Part shown: positions 48,397 through 58,190 of the stretch, in pieces
Layout of the letters: each line of letters begins with the position of its first letter
How positions within the stretch are numbered: position 1 is the stretch's first letter
Source: Alphaproteobacteria bacterium
Lineage (GTDB): Bacteria; Pseudomonadota; Alphaproteobacteria; Reyranellales; Reyranellaceae
Direction of reading: 5' to 3'
DNA: 64,000 nt
Assembly: GCA_016870115.1 (NCBI GenBank)
Contig: VGCH01000005.1
Location: forward strand, 124,001-188,000
The notes under the pieces: model-generated
Database searches by the model: none
Told to the model about the DNA's origin: nothing
Seen by the model: only the letters and a program-made list of their open reading frames with translations
Translations under genes and position numbers: made by a program

Positions 48397-49136
48397 GGAC
48401 GATCTCCAGTCGGGTGGATCCAGGGAACGAGGCGACGCGCCAGCCGGTCGATCGTGAAATAGACCGTGAGACCAAGCAGGCAGAGGATGAACAAGGCGGC
48501 GAATGCGAGCGGGGTCTGGCCGCGAGCGAGCTGCTGCGTCATCAGATAGCCGAGCCCGGCACTTGCACCGACCCATTCGCCAATGATGGCCCCGATCGGG
48601 GCCACGGCGGCGGCTACGCGCGCGCCGGTCGCCAGCGCCGGGAGCGCAGCGGGCAGGCGGATACGCAGCAGGATCGCGCGTCGAGGAGCGCCCATGGTGT
48701 GCGCGAGGTCGAGCCAACCCGGATCGGTCTGGCGCAAGCCGTCGAAGAAGGCGCTTGCCACAGGAAAGAAGATGATCAGCACCGCCATCACCACCTTCGA
48801 GGCGAGGCCGTAGCCCAGCCAAACGATCAGCAACGGTGCGATGGCGATGACCGGGATTGCCTGCGAGACGATCACCACCGGCAAGGTCCAGCGCCGCACC
48901 TCGGTCGAAGCCGCCATGCCGATGGCGATGGCGATGCCCAGCGCCAAGCCGAGGAGGAGGCCCAGCACAATCTCCAACCCGGTCCAGAATGCGTGGATGG
49001 CGAGGAGATCGGCCCGCCGCCACAGCAAATCAACCACCACAGAGGGTGGCGGCAGTAGGTAAACCGGGAGTTCGGTAAAACGCACGAAGCCTTCCCAGAT
49101 CGCGAACAGGCCAATGGCGGTGACAACACCTCTCAT
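48393..49136 (-). CDS. thiX: Thiamine-precursor ABC transporter permease
   Basis: A 247-residue permease of the SsuC/TauC/ThiX family with six predicted helices and the EAA loop FFDGLRQTDPGWLDLAHTMGAPRRAILLRIRLPAALP, which docks the ATPase. Its start overlaps the ATPase stop by four bases, and its end overlaps thiY by four bases. The riboswitch upstream of the first gene indicates thiamine-related substrate. Confidence 0.88.
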   Translation of the reverse strand: MRGVVTAIGLFAIWEGFVRFTELPVYLLPPPSVVVDLLWRRADLLAIHAFWTGLEIVLGLLLGLALGIAIAIGMAASTEVRRWTLPVVIVSQAIPVIAIAPLLIVWLGYGLASKVVMAVLIIFFPVASAFFDGLRQTDPGWLDLAHTMGAPRRAILLRIRLPAALPALATGARVAAAVAPIGAIIGEWVGASAGLGYLMTQQLARGQTPLAFAALFILCLLGLTVYFTIDRLARRLVPWIHPTGDRP

Positions 49137-49843
49137 GGCGCGCCTCGAAGCGTGGCCAACAGCGCCCCCTGCTCGGTCAACAACGCCGGAGCGCCCGGGT
49201 TGCGCGGCGGGCAGCCGGCGGGGCGGGTCCGATGGGCAATCGAGAGCGGCGGGCCCGCGACAACGCGGACCTCGTGCCCCAATCGCAATGCCTCCATGGG
49301 GTCATGCGTCACCAGCACGACCGTCCGCCCGACGAGCAGCCGGGCAGCGAGGTCCTGCAGATCGAGCCGCGTGATGGCATCGAGCTGTGCGAAGGGTTCG
49401 TCCATCAAGACGACCGGTCGATCCTCGCAGATGGTGCGTGCGAGTGCGGCGCGCTGGCGCATGCCGCCGGACAAGGCGGCCGGAAGATCATCGACACGAT
49501 CAGCGAGGCCAACATCGGCAAGCAGCGCGCGAGCGCGATCCAAAGGCGCCGGCGCACCGCGCAGCCGATAGCCCACCACAACGTTCTCCAGCACGCTCGC
49601 CCAGGGCAGCAGGAGGTCCTGCTGGGCCATCCAGGCGACGTCCGTCCGGGCCGGACTGCCCGGTAGCAGTCCTGCTAGCCAGCGCAGGAGGGACGACTTG
49701 CCAACGCCACTGCGGCCCAGCACGCAGAGCGTCTCCCGTTCAGGCACGTCGAAACTCAGGCCAGCGGCGATGGTCCGCCCGCCGAGCGCGATATCGATGC
49801 CACGCGACGTGGCGGAGGGAACGCCCGAAGGCGAAACAGACAT
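49133..49843 (-). CDS. thiZ: Thiamine-precursor ABC transporter ATP-binding protein
   Basis: A 236-residue ATPase of the SsuB/TauB/ThiZ family: Walker A GRSGVGKSS, Q-loop MAQQDLLLPWASVLENV, signature LSGGMRQRAALART, Walker B VVLMDEPFAQLD and VTHDPMEA. It is the first gene of thiZXY. Its Shine-Dalgarno GGGTGAG sits directly downstream of, and partly within, the TPP riboswitch closing stem, so translation should fall when thiamine pyrophosphate is plentiful. Confidence 0.88.
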   Translation of the reverse strand: MSVSPSGVPSATSRGIDIALGGRTIAAGLSFDVPERETLCVLGRSGVGKSSLLRWLAGLLPGSPARTDVAWMAQQDLLLPWASVLENVVVGYRLRGAPAPLDRARALLADVGLADRVDDLPAALSGGMRQRAALARTICEDRPVVLMDEPFAQLDAITRLDLQDLAARLLVGRTVVLVTHDPMEALRLGHEVRVVAGPPLSIAHRTRPAGCPPRNPGAPALLTEQGALLATLRGAP

Positions 49844-49853
49844 GCCGAACTCA

Positions 49854-49937
49854 CCCGTCCCTACGCCGGTACTAACCGGATCAGGTTCCGGGGTCGTTCT
49901 TGCGAACCTCTCAGCCGCGTGTCGGCTCCCCCCGGGG
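49854..49937 (-). ncRNA. TPP riboswitch (THI element)
   Basis: Read on the minus strand, the hallmark blocks occur in order: GGGGG-AGCC, CTGAGA (49914-49909), ACCC, GAACCTGATC (49888-49879), GGTTAGTACC and GCGTAGGGA (49866-49858). P1 can form between CCCCG (49937-49933) and CGGG (49857-49854); the latter merges with the GGGTGAG ribosome-binding site of the ATPase gene 14 bases from its ATG. This arrangement predicts translational repression by TPP. The conserved bases are all intact. Confidence 0.95.
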
Positions 49938-49991
49938 ATAGAACCACTATGGGCAGCCCCCCGCGCGCGCGCAAGGTGCTAAACTGACCGC

Positions 49992-50483
49992 ATGTCTGTC
50001 CGCCCGCCGTTCCAATTCTCGCGCCGGTTCGCGGTCGCCGCGCTGCCTGCGCTGGTGCTCGGCGCGACCGCGGCGCAGGCGCAGGCCGAAGTGAAGTTCG
50101 AACGCTCGCGGCTCAGCGTGCGTTCCGGCGGCCGGGAGATCCCGTTCGATGTCGATCTTGCGCTGAACGATATCCAGCGTCAGCGCGGCCTGATGTTCCG
50201 CGAGAAGATGGGCGCGTACGAAGGAATGTTGTTCGACTTCCAGGTCGAGCAGCCGGTCAGCTTTTGGATGAAGAACACGCTGATCCCGCTCGACATGATC
50301 TTTATCGCCGCCGACGGCACCATTCGCCATGTCCACGCCAATGCCGTGCCCAAATCGACGGACACGATCCCCAGCGTCCACCCAGTGCGCGGCGTGCTCG
50401 AGATCAACGGCGGGACCGCGCGCTTGCTCGGCATCAAACCGGGCGATGTGGTGCGGCACCCGATCTTCGGCACCGCGCGCTGA
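49992..50483 (+). CDS. DUF192 family secreted protein
   Basis: A 163-residue protein with a signal peptide (FAVAALPALVLGATAAQAQA). The DUF192 core is plain: FDVDLALNDIQRQRGLMFREKM, GMLFDFQVEQPVSFWMKNTLIPLDMIFIAADG and NGGTARLLGIKPGDVV. The function of the family is unknown. It is divergent from the riboswitch-controlled operon, with its promoter in the short gap. Confidence 0.9.
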   Translation: MSVRPPFQFSRRFAVAALPALVLGATAAQAQAEVKFERSRLSVRSGGREIPFDVDLALNDIQRQRGLMFREKMGAYEGMLFDFQVEQPVSFWMKNTLIPLDMIFIAADGTIRHVHANAVPKSTDTIPSVHPVRGVLEINGGTARLLGIKPGDVVRHPIFGTAR

Positions 50484-50498
50484 GGCTGCGGGCGGGCG

Positions 50499-51158
50499 TC
50501 AGCGTTTGCGTGCCGCCGTCATGCCATCGCCAACTGAGAACAAGGCGAGATCCACCCGACTATCGGCGTGCAACTTGGCGTTCAGCGCGCGGATCGCCTC
50601 TGTGTCCTCACTGGTCTTTGTGGGGTCTGCCACGGAGCCACCCCAGAGCACATTGTCGACCAGGATCAGGCCACCAGGGCGCAGCAGCTTGAGGCAGCGT
50701 TCGTAGTAAGCGTCGTAGTTCGACTTGTCGGCGTCGATGAACGCGAGGTCGAGAGTCCCTGTGAGGCCGTTGGCGAGTAGGCGATCCAGTGTTTCCGTGG
50801 CCGGCGCGAGGGTGAGCTCGATCCGGTCGTCGAGCTGGGCTTCGCGCCAGTAGCGTCGCGCGACCGATGTCCATTCGTCGCTGACATCGCAGCACCACAG
50901 TTTGCCCTCCAGTCCCAACGCCTCGGCGAGGCAGATCGAGGAGTAGCCGGTAAAGGTTCCCACCTCGACCGCACGGCGGGCACCAATGAGGCGCGCGAGA
51001 AGGCCGAGCGTCTGGCCCTGGTGGGGCGATATCTGCATGCCCGCCATGGGACGGGCTTGGGTTTCCTCACGCAGACGGCGCAACACGTCGCTCTCGCGTC
51101 GCCAATGCGCGTCAACGTAGGTGCCGAGCCGATCGTCGATGCGCGGCCAGCTCTTCAT
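50499..51158 (-). CDS. Cation-dependent O-methyltransferase
   Basis: A 219-residue caffeoyl-CoA/catechol O-methyltransferase-type enzyme. SAM-binding motif [18 protein letters not shown], the DVSDEW strand, metal-site [15 protein letters not shown] and [12 protein letters not shown] are all present. It probably methylates a catechol-like substrate using Mg2+. It is convergent with DUF192 and divergent from fhs. Confidence 0.9.
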   Translation of the reverse strand: MKSWPRIDDRLGTYVDAHWRRESDVLRRLREETQARPMAGMQISPHQGQTLGLLARLIGARRAVEVGTFTGYSSICLAEALGLEGKLWCCDVSDEWTSVARRYWREAQLDDRIELTLAPATETLDRLLANGLTGTLDLAFIDADKSNYDAYYERCLKLLRPGGLILVDNVLWGGSVADPTKTSEDTEAIRALNAKLHADSRVDLALFSVGDGMTAARKR

Positions 51159-51204
51159 GTCGGCTCCTGTGCTAGGTTCTCACTCGAAATCGCCCGGGGA
51201 ACCA

Positions 51205-52872
51205 ATGTCCGATATCGCCATAGCACGCCGCGCTCGCAAACAGTCCATGCCCGAGGTGGCCGGCAAGCTTGCCATTCCGGCGGCCGCGCTCGAGCCCTAC
51301 GGCACCGACAAGGCCAAGCTCTCGACGTCATTCCTGCGCTCGTTGGCCGGCAAGCCGCGCGGTCGGCTGATCCTCGTGACCGCGATCAATCCGACCAAGG
51401 CGGGTGAGGGCAAGACCACGACTACCATCGGCCTCGGCGACGCGCTTTGCCGTATCGGCAAGAAGACGGCGATCGCACTGCGCGAGCCGAGCCTCGGGCC
51501 CTGCTTCGGCCAGAAGGGCGGCGCCACAGGTGGTGGGCACGCCCAGATCGTGCCGATGGCCGAGATCAATCTCCACTTCACCGGCGACTTCCACGCCATC
51601 ACGACCGCGCACAATCTGTTGGCGGCGATGCTGGACAATCATGTGTACTGGGGCAATGCGCTGGGCATCGATGCTCGACGCGTTCACTGGCCGCGCGTCC
51701 TCGACATGAACGATCGCGCTTTGCGCGATCTCGTGATCAGCCTGGGCGGCGTCGCCAATGGCTTTCCGCGCCAGGCGCGGTTCGACATCACCACGGCGTC
51801 CGAGGTGATGGCGATCCTCTGCCTCGCGGAGGATCTCACCGATCTGGAACGGCGGTTGGCGCGTATCGTCATCGCCGAAACGCGCGACGGCAAACCGGTC
51901 ACCGCCGGCGACCTCAAGGCCGCCCGCGCGATGGCCGCGATTCTCAAGGACGCCGCCAAGCCCAACCTGGTCCAGACGCTTGAGAACAACCCCGTACTGA
52001 TCCACGGTGGGCCGTTCGCCAACATCGCGCACGGCTGCAACTCGGTGATCGCGACCAAGGCCGCACTCGGTCTTGCGGACTATGTGGTGACCGAAGCGGG
52101 GTTCGGTGCCGATCTTGGTGCGGAGAAGTTTCTCGACATCAAGTGCCGGCAGGCCGGCCTCAATCCCGAGCTCGCCGTTGTGGTGGCGACGGTGCGGGCG
52201 CTGAAGCTGCATGGAGGCGCGAGCGAGAAGGAACTCGGCAAGGAGGACGTCGGCGCGATCGAACGCGGTCTGCCGAATCTCCTGCGTCACGTCGAGAATC
52301 TCGGGAAGTTCGGTCTCCCCGTGCTGGTCGCGATCAACCGGTTCGTCTCCGATTCGCCGGCTGAACTGGCAGCGATCGAGGCGCAATGCGCTAAGGCGGG
52401 CGCCCGCGCGATCCTGTGCGAGCACTGGGCCCACGGCGGAGCGGGGGCGGAAGCGCTGGCGCGTGCCGCCGTCGAGGCGCTGGACAGCGGCAAGGCCGCT
52501 TTCAAGCCGCTCTACCCCGATGACATGCCGCTCGCGGCCAAAATCGAGACCGTCGCTCGCGAGGTCTACCGCGCGTCGGCTGTGTCGATCAGCAGCGCCG
52601 CCCGTCGGCGGCTGGCGGCGATCGAGGCGGCGGGGTTCGGCAAGGTGCCGGTCTGCATCGCCAAGACCCAGTACAGCTTCTCCGCCGATCCCGAGGCGCG
52701 CGGCGCGCCCACTGGCCACACTCTGCCGATCCGCGAGGTGCGCTTGTCTGCGGGTGCCGGCTTCGTCGTGGCAATGGCCGGCGAAATCATGAGCATGCCG
52801 GGCTTGCCGCGTATCCCAGCGGCGGAGGCCATCGGACTCACCGAGGACGGCGAGGTCGACGGAATCTTCTGA
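51205..52872 (+). CDS. fhs: Formate-tetrahydrofolate ligase
   Basis: A 555-residue enzyme that makes 10-formyl-THF from formate, ATP and THF. The ATP loop is [13 protein letters not shown] (62-74), followed by [27 protein letters not shown] and the [20 protein letters not shown] signature. The ATG at 51205 follows GGGGAAC. The C-terminal [16 protein letters not shown] is complete. It supplies one-carbon units and can help dispose of formate. Confidence 0.96.
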   Translation: MSDIAIARRARKQSMPEVAGKLAIPAAALEPYGTDKAKLSTSFLRSLAGKPRGRLILVTAINPTKAGEGKTTTTIGLGDALCRIGKKTAIALREPSLGPCFGQKGGATGGGHAQIVPMAEINLHFTGDFHAITTAHNLLAAMLDNHVYWGNALGIDARRVHWPRVLDMNDRALRDLVISLGGVANGFPRQARFDITTASEVMAILCLAEDLTDLERRLARIVIAETRDGKPVTAGDLKAARAMAAILKDAAKPNLVQTLENNPVLIHGGPFANIAHGCNSVIATKAALGLADYVVTEAGFGADLGAEKFLDIKCRQAGLNPELAVVVATVRALKLHGGASEKELGKEDVGAIERGLPNLLRHVENLGKFGLPVLVAINRFVSDSPAELAAIEAQCAKAGARAILCEHWAHGGAGAEALARAAVEALDSGKAAFKPLYPDDMPLAAKIETVAREVYRASAVSISSAARRRLAAIEAAGFGKVPVCIAKTQYSFSADPEARGAPTGHTLPIREVRLSAGAGFVVAMAGEIMSMPGLPRIPAAEAIGLTEDGEVDGIF

Positions 52873-52878
52873 GCGCGC

Positions 52879-53292
52879 TTACTCTTTCGGGGTAGGTGCC
52901 GCGTAGCGCTTGAGATCGGCCAGCGACACGATCTGGAGCGTGACCGCATGGGTTGCCTCCAGGACCACCTGGGGCGCGCGGCCCGCCTCGAGCGCTTCCT
53001 TCCAGCGCGCAGCACATAGACACCACCGGTCGCCCGGTTTCAGCCCGGCGAATCCAAAGCGTGGCATGGGCGTGGAGAGATCGTTACCCCTCGCCTTGGA
53101 GAAGGCGAGAAACTCAGCCGTCATCACCACACATACTGTGTGCAGACCGGAGTCTTCTCGCCCCGTGTTGCAACAAGCGTCGCGATAGAACCCGGTGAGC
53201 GGCGACACGGAACAGGGTGCCAGTGGGCCGCCCAGCACATTGATGGAGGGCGCTCGGCCGCCGCCGCCCTTGTCCGGCGTCTGATCAAACAT
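52879..53292 (-). CDS. DUF2237 family protein
   Basis: A 137-residue protein matching DUF2237 along its length: NVLGGPLAPCSVSPLTGFYRDACCNTG, DSGLHTVCVVMTAEFLAFSK-RGNDLSTP and GLKPGDRWCLCAARWKEALEAG. Five or six conserved cysteines suggest metal binding, but no function is established. It is convergent with fhs (six bases apart) and lies nine bases upstream of the histidine kinase stop on the other side. Confidence 0.92.
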   Translation of the reverse strand: MFDQTPDKGGGGRAPSINVLGGPLAPCSVSPLTGFYRDACCNTGREDSGLHTVCVVMTAEFLAFSKARGNDLSTPMPRFGFAGLKPGDRWCLCAARWKEALEAGRAPQVVLEATHAVTLQIVSLADLKRYAAPTPKE

Positions 53293-53301
53293 GCGTGGAT
53301 T

Positions 53302-54723
<1,422 letters not shown>

Positions 54724-54829
54724 GGGAACAGGATACGCTTCCGCCAACGGAGGGGAAGCGGTTTTGGCCTTCCGGGCGCGCGTCGCGGCTGATAAAAGCT
54801 GCGGCGGCGCCGAAACTATCGCGTCGGTG

Positions 54830-54906
54830 CGGGGCGTAGCGCAGTCTGGTAGCGCGTCTGCCTTGGGCGCAGAAGGTCGTCGGTTCGAATCCGGCCGCCC
54901 CGACCA
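54830..54906 (+). tRNA. tRNA-Pro (UGG)
   Basis: A 77-base cloverleaf with encoded CCA. The acceptor stem CGGGGCG pairs with CGCCCCG, discriminator A; anticodon stem TCTGC/GCAGA encloses loop CTTGGGC with anticodon TGG; the T-loop GGTTCGAATCC is canonical. It lies 30 bases before the NDUFS4-like gene. Confidence 0.97.
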
Positions 54907-54936
54907 GCCGCCGCCGGCAAGCACGAGTGGGAGACC

Positions 54937-55239
54937 ATGCAGGTACGCATCTTCAAGCCCGCCAGGACCGCCATGCAATCCGGCACCGGCAATACCGGCG
55001 AGTGGGTGTTGGAAGCCGAGCCGGCGCGGAAGGAAACCGATCCGCTCATGGGTTGGAGCGGCTCACGCGACACGACGAGCCAGCTTCGGCTGTTCTTTCC
55101 GACGCTCGACGAGGCGATCGCCCACGCGACCCGGCAGGGCTGGACCTACAGCGTTTCCGAGCCCAAGTCGCGCGCCGTGAGACCCAAGGCCTACGCCGAC
55201 AATTTCGCCTACACCCGCGTCGGCCGCTGGACGCACTGA
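54937..55239 (+). CDS. NDUFS4-like accessory subunit of NADH dehydrogenase (Complex I)
   Basis: A 100-residue protein of the ETC complex I 18-kDa (NDUFS4) family: MQVRIFKPARTAMQSGTGNTGEWVLE, then DPLMGWSGSRDTTSQLRLFFPTLDEAIAHA, and the end of KSYADNF-like form (KAYADNFAYTRVGRW). This accessory subunit is limited to alphaproteobacteria and mitochondria, which supports the taxonomic call. It is encoded alone between tRNA-Pro and tRNA-Arg. Confidence 0.9.
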   Translation: MQVRIFKPARTAMQSGTGNTGEWVLEAEPARKETDPLMGWSGSRDTTSQLRLFFPTLDEAIAHATRQGWTYSVSEPKSRAVRPKAYADNFAYTRVGRWTH

Positions 55240-55252
55240 CATCGCCCGGCCC

Positions 55253-55329
55253 GCGCCCGTAGCTCAGGGGATGAGAGCAACCGCCTTCTAAGCGGTAGGT
55301 CGCTGGTTCGAATCCAGCCGGGCGCGCCA
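55253..55329 (+). tRNA. tRNA-Arg (UCU)
   Basis: A 77-base cloverleaf with encoded CCA. The acceptor stem GCGCCCG pairs with CGGGCGC, discriminator G; the anticodon stem ACCGC/GCGGT encloses loop CTTCTAA with anticodon TCT; T-loop GGTTCGAATCC. It begins 14 bases after the NDUFS4-like stop. Confidence 0.97.
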
Positions 55330-55337
55330 GCGCGCGT

Positions 55338-55793
55338 TCAAAGCTCCAGATGCAGGAACTGGTTGAACGGGCTGGCTTCGTAGTCCGCGAAGGCGCCGCC
55401 ATTTCGGAAACCGTAGCGGCGATAGAGCGCGAGCGCGGCGTCGAAGGCAGGGCCTGAGCCGGTCTCGAGGCTCACCCGGCGGTAGCCGCGGGTGCGGGCG
55501 AGTCCGACCAGATGCTCCAGGATGCGGGCACCGACGCCGCGGCGCAGATGAGCCGGGTCGGTGCGCATCGACTTGAGCTCGCCGCTGAGGGGAGTGAGTT
55601 CCTTCAGGGCACCACATCCTAGGAGCGTGCCACTGTCCCAGAGGCCGACGAAGGTGATGTCGGGGCGCTGGAGGCCCGATAGGTCCAGCGCGCACACAGA
55701 GCCCGCTGGCGAGTTTGCGTGCATACCGGCGAGGTGAAGGCGCAGCAGCGCCAGGACCTGGGGGTTCTCGAAGTCGGCGGGAATGATCTGCAT
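55338..55793 (-). CDS. GNAT-family N-acetyltransferase
   Basis: A 151-residue acetyltransferase. The acetyl-CoA-binding motif is RTDPAHLRRGVGARILEHLVGLARTRGYRRVSLETG (about 77-111), followed by ALYRRYGFRNGGAF. It resembles the PhnO/YjgM-like group of small-molecule acetyltransferases. It is convergent with tRNA-Arg and divergent from the HAD gene. Confidence 0.88.
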   Translation of the reverse strand: MQIIPADFENPQVLALLRLHLAGMHANSPAGSVCALDLSGLQRPDITFVGLWDSGTLLGCGALKELTPLSGELKSMRTDPAHLRRGVGARILEHLVGLARTRGYRRVSLETGSGPAFDAALALYRRYGFRNGGAFADYEASPFNQFLHLEL

Positions 55794-55856
55794 TGTGGCT
55801 CAACAAGCTTGCCCCAACGCGGCAGGGCGGGGCAAATGCCTATCGAAGGAGCTGGC

Positions 55857-56474
55857 ATGACCGACGCGACACTGGTGCTCGATATCGACGGCGTTGTGTC
55901 ACTGGCCCATCCGGGCTCGGCACGCCCTTGGTACACCGGCATGAAGGAAGCGCTGGGCCTCGAGCCGGAGCACATGCAACTCCACTTCTTCCGTACGCCC
56001 GTGTTCCTCGAGGTGCTGCGCGGCCGCCAGGACCTGCGGGTGGCAATGAACGACTATCTCGAGCCCCTGGGACTTGCCGACCGCATGGACGAGCTGATCG
56101 CCTGGTGGTTCGCCCAAGACTCGGTACTGGACCGGGAGGTGCTCCGGCTGGCCGACGCTTGGCGGCTCCGCACCGGCGGCCGGGTCTTCGCCGCCACCAA
56201 CCAGGAGCATCACCGCTCGGCGTACCTGCGGGACACTGCCGGCCTCTCCGCGCATTTCGACGAGATCGTCTATTCGGCGGCGCTCGGAGTCTGCAAGCCG
56301 GACAGGGTCTTCTACAGCAATGCCCAGATGCGCATGAAGGTCGCCAATGTGCGGTCCATCCTGTTCGTGGACGACACGGCCGCCAATGTCGACGGCGCCC
56401 GCGCCTGCGGCTGGCAGGCGATGCTCTATCGCGGTCGCGACAGCCTCGCGGCGGCCCTCGACCGGTGGGGCTGA
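55857..56474 (+). CDS. HAD-family hydrolase
   Basis: A 205-residue haloacid-dehalogenase-superfamily enzyme. The nucleophile motif is LVLDIDGVV (Asp9 and Asp11), motif II is FAATNQE, and the metal-binding motif FVDDTAANVDGARACGW is followed by a short end. The start is set by AAGGAG just upstream of ATG 55857; the upstream extension overlaps the GNAT gene. It is most likely a phosphatase of a small metabolite. Confidence 0.85.
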   Translation: MTDATLVLDIDGVVSLAHPGSARPWYTGMKEALGLEPEHMQLHFFRTPVFLEVLRGRQDLRVAMNDYLEPLGLADRMDELIAWWFAQDSVLDREVLRLADAWRLRTGGRVFAATNQEHHRSAYLRDTAGLSAHFDEIVYSAALGVCKPDRVFYSNAQMRMKVANVRSILFVDDTAANVDGARACGWQAMLYRGRDSLAAALDRWG

Positions 56475-56513
56475 GGGCGGCCGACGACCGCCGATCCGTG
56501 CTACACGGTCGCC

Positions 56514-56843
56514 ATGCTGATGTTCGACATTCCCTTCGGCACGACCGACTGGGCCACGGTGGAGCGCACCGAGCACAAGGGCGAGACCGGCACAGCCTGG
56601 TGGCGGACCCGCACCTTCAACAACATCCGGGTCCGCATGGTCGAGTACTCGCCCGGCTACCTTGCCGACCATTGGTGCCAGAAGGGCCATGTCCTCCTGG
56701 TAACCGAAGGCGCGCTCACGACTGAACTGGCAGACGGTCGAAGCGTCGAGTTGCGGGCGGGCCAAAGCTATCAAGTCGCCGACAACACGCTCGCCCATCG
56801 CTCCCGAACCGAGCACGGCGCCAAGCTCTTCATCGTGGACTGA
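56514..56843 (+). CDS. DHCW-motif cupin protein
   Basis: A 109-residue single cupin domain. The motif region is SPGYLADHWCQKGHVLLVTEGAL, and the C-terminal motif is VADNTLAHRSRTEHGAKLFIVD. The DHCW-cupin group has no proven function. It is followed one base later by the dehydrogenase gene, suggesting a shared transcript. Confidence 0.85.
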   Translation: MLMFDIPFGTTDWATVERTEHKGETGTAWWRTRTFNNIRVRMVEYSPGYLADHWCQKGHVLLVTEGALTTELADGRSVELRAGQSYQVADNTLAHRSRTEHGAKLFIVD

Positions 56844-56844
56844 C

Positions 56845-57735
56845 ATGACCCAACCGATAGGTTTCATCGGCACCGGCACGATGGGCGAGCCCATGTGCCG
56901 TCGCCTTGCCCTCCACTCCGGCGCGCCGGTGCTCGCGTGCGACCTCGACCCGGCGCCGCTGAAGCGGCTCGCGGCCGACGGCGTGCGAGCAGGTTCGCTC
57001 GAGGAGATCATCGCGGAGGCGCGCACGATCTTCCTCTCTTTGCCGGGTGGGCGAGAAGTCGAGGCTCTCTGCCTGGGTCCCAACGGACTCGCACGCCGCC
57101 TCGAGGCCGGCCGGACCGTGATCGATCTCAGCACGGCGCCGGTCGCCCTCGCGCGCCGCCTGTTCGAGGAGTTCGACGGCCGCGCTTCCGCGTTCGCCGA
57201 TGCCCCCGTGGCTCGGACGCGTCAGGCCGCGATCGACGGCACGCTCTCAATCATGGTGGGCGCCACGCGCCCATGTTTCGAACGCATTGAGCCGCTATTG
57301 CGCCTAATGGCGAGCGACGTAACGCACTGCGGTCCCGCCGGGTCGGGGCAAGCGGTGAAGATCTTGAACAACATGGTCCTGTTTCAGACCGGAGTGGCGC
57401 TGGCCGAGGCGCTCTCGATCGCCCGCGCCCACGGCGTGGATGGCGCGGCGTTGTTCGAGACGCTGGCGAAAGGATCCGCCGACAGCTTCGCGCTGCGCAA
57501 CCACGGCATGAAGTCGATGTTGCCCGGCACCTTCCCGGAGCGGGCCTTCTCGACGGAGTACGCGCTGAAGGATCTCGGCTACGCCATCGACATGGCGGAA
57601 GAAGCGGGGGTGCCGGCGTTGGGCGCCGACGTTGCGCGCGAACTCATGGAGCGCGCCCGTGAACTCGGACACGGCGCCGCCTATTGGCCAGTGCTGCTGA
57701 AGTCGATCGAGGACACCGTCGTGGACGAGGATTGA
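56845..57735 (+). CDS. NAD(P)-dependent 3-hydroxyisobutyrate dehydrogenase-family oxidoreductase
   Basis: A 296-residue beta-hydroxyacid dehydrogenase. It has the dinucleotide motif GFIGTGTMGEPMCRRL at the start, a substrate motif near DAPVARTRQAAIDGTLSIMVG (where Ser-Gly-Gly is usual, here altered to ART), and the catalytic Lys in GSGQAVKILNNMVLF. Substrates could be 3-hydroxyisobutyrate, tartronate semialdehyde or similar acids. The change in the usual DAPVSGG motif is notable. Confidence 0.88.
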   Translation: MTQPIGFIGTGTMGEPMCRRLALHSGAPVLACDLDPAPLKRLAADGVRAGSLEEIIAEARTIFLSLPGGREVEALCLGPNGLARRLEAGRTVIDLSTAPVALARRLFEEFDGRASAFADAPVARTRQAAIDGTLSIMVGATRPCFERIEPLLRLMASDVTHCGPAGSGQAVKILNNMVLFQTGVALAEALSIARAHGVDGAALFETLAKGSADSFALRNHGMKSMLPGTFPERAFSTEYALKDLGYAIDMAEEAGVPALGADVARELMERARELGHGAAYWPVLLKSIEDTVVDED

Positions 57736-57742
57736 TGCCCGC

Positions 57743-58087
57743 TCACCCGCGCTCGTTGGGCACGGGAACCAGTTCGTAGCCCTTGTTGCGCATGCAGAAA
57801 TTAGCGAGCCGGTGCTCGTAGAAGAACCGCTCCGCCTCCAGCCGCTGACGCCAGGCGAAGTACTCGGGGCGCGTCTGGTACCCCCAATATTGCGGCCCCA
57901 GCCGCGGGAAGCCGACCTCGTAGACATACTGCCGGAAAGCCTCGCTGGCGGCGGCACGACGGCACTCGACCTGGTCCGCGCGGCTCGACTCCTCTGTCGC
58001 ACCGGCGCGATCCCAGCGATAGGTCGGCCCGCCACAGGCGGTGAGCGGCAGGAGGACGGCCAGAAATAGGGCAGGCACGATGCGCAT
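57743..58087 (-). CDS. Small lipoprotein
   Basis: A 114-residue protein with a lipoprotein signal MRIVPALFLAVLLPLTAC; Cys18 would be lipidated. The mature part is rich in Arg, Tyr and Phe (VYEVGFPRLGPQYWGYQTRPEYF) with two later cysteines. No known domain recognised. It is convergent with the dehydrogenase gene and divergent from the MlrC-type gene. Confidence 0.65.
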   Translation of the reverse strand: MRIVPALFLAVLLPLTACGGPTYRWDRAGATEESSRADQVECRRAAASEAFRQYVYEVGFPRLGPQYWGYQTRPEYFAWRQRLEAERFFYEHRLANFCMRNKGYELVPVPNERG

Positions 58088-58190
58088 GGCGGAAACGGTA
58101 TCGTCGCTCGCGGTGGCCGAATTGTGAAGAGCCGATGTCGAAGGAAGGGATTTGCGTCAAACTGCGGCGCTCACAGGGGAGATGGAGTTC

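Noticed and set aside
54724-54978. Upstream extension of the histidine kinase frame
   Set aside because: It passes through tRNA-Pro on the opposite strand and has no ribosome-binding site; the ATG at 54723 precedes the first helix.
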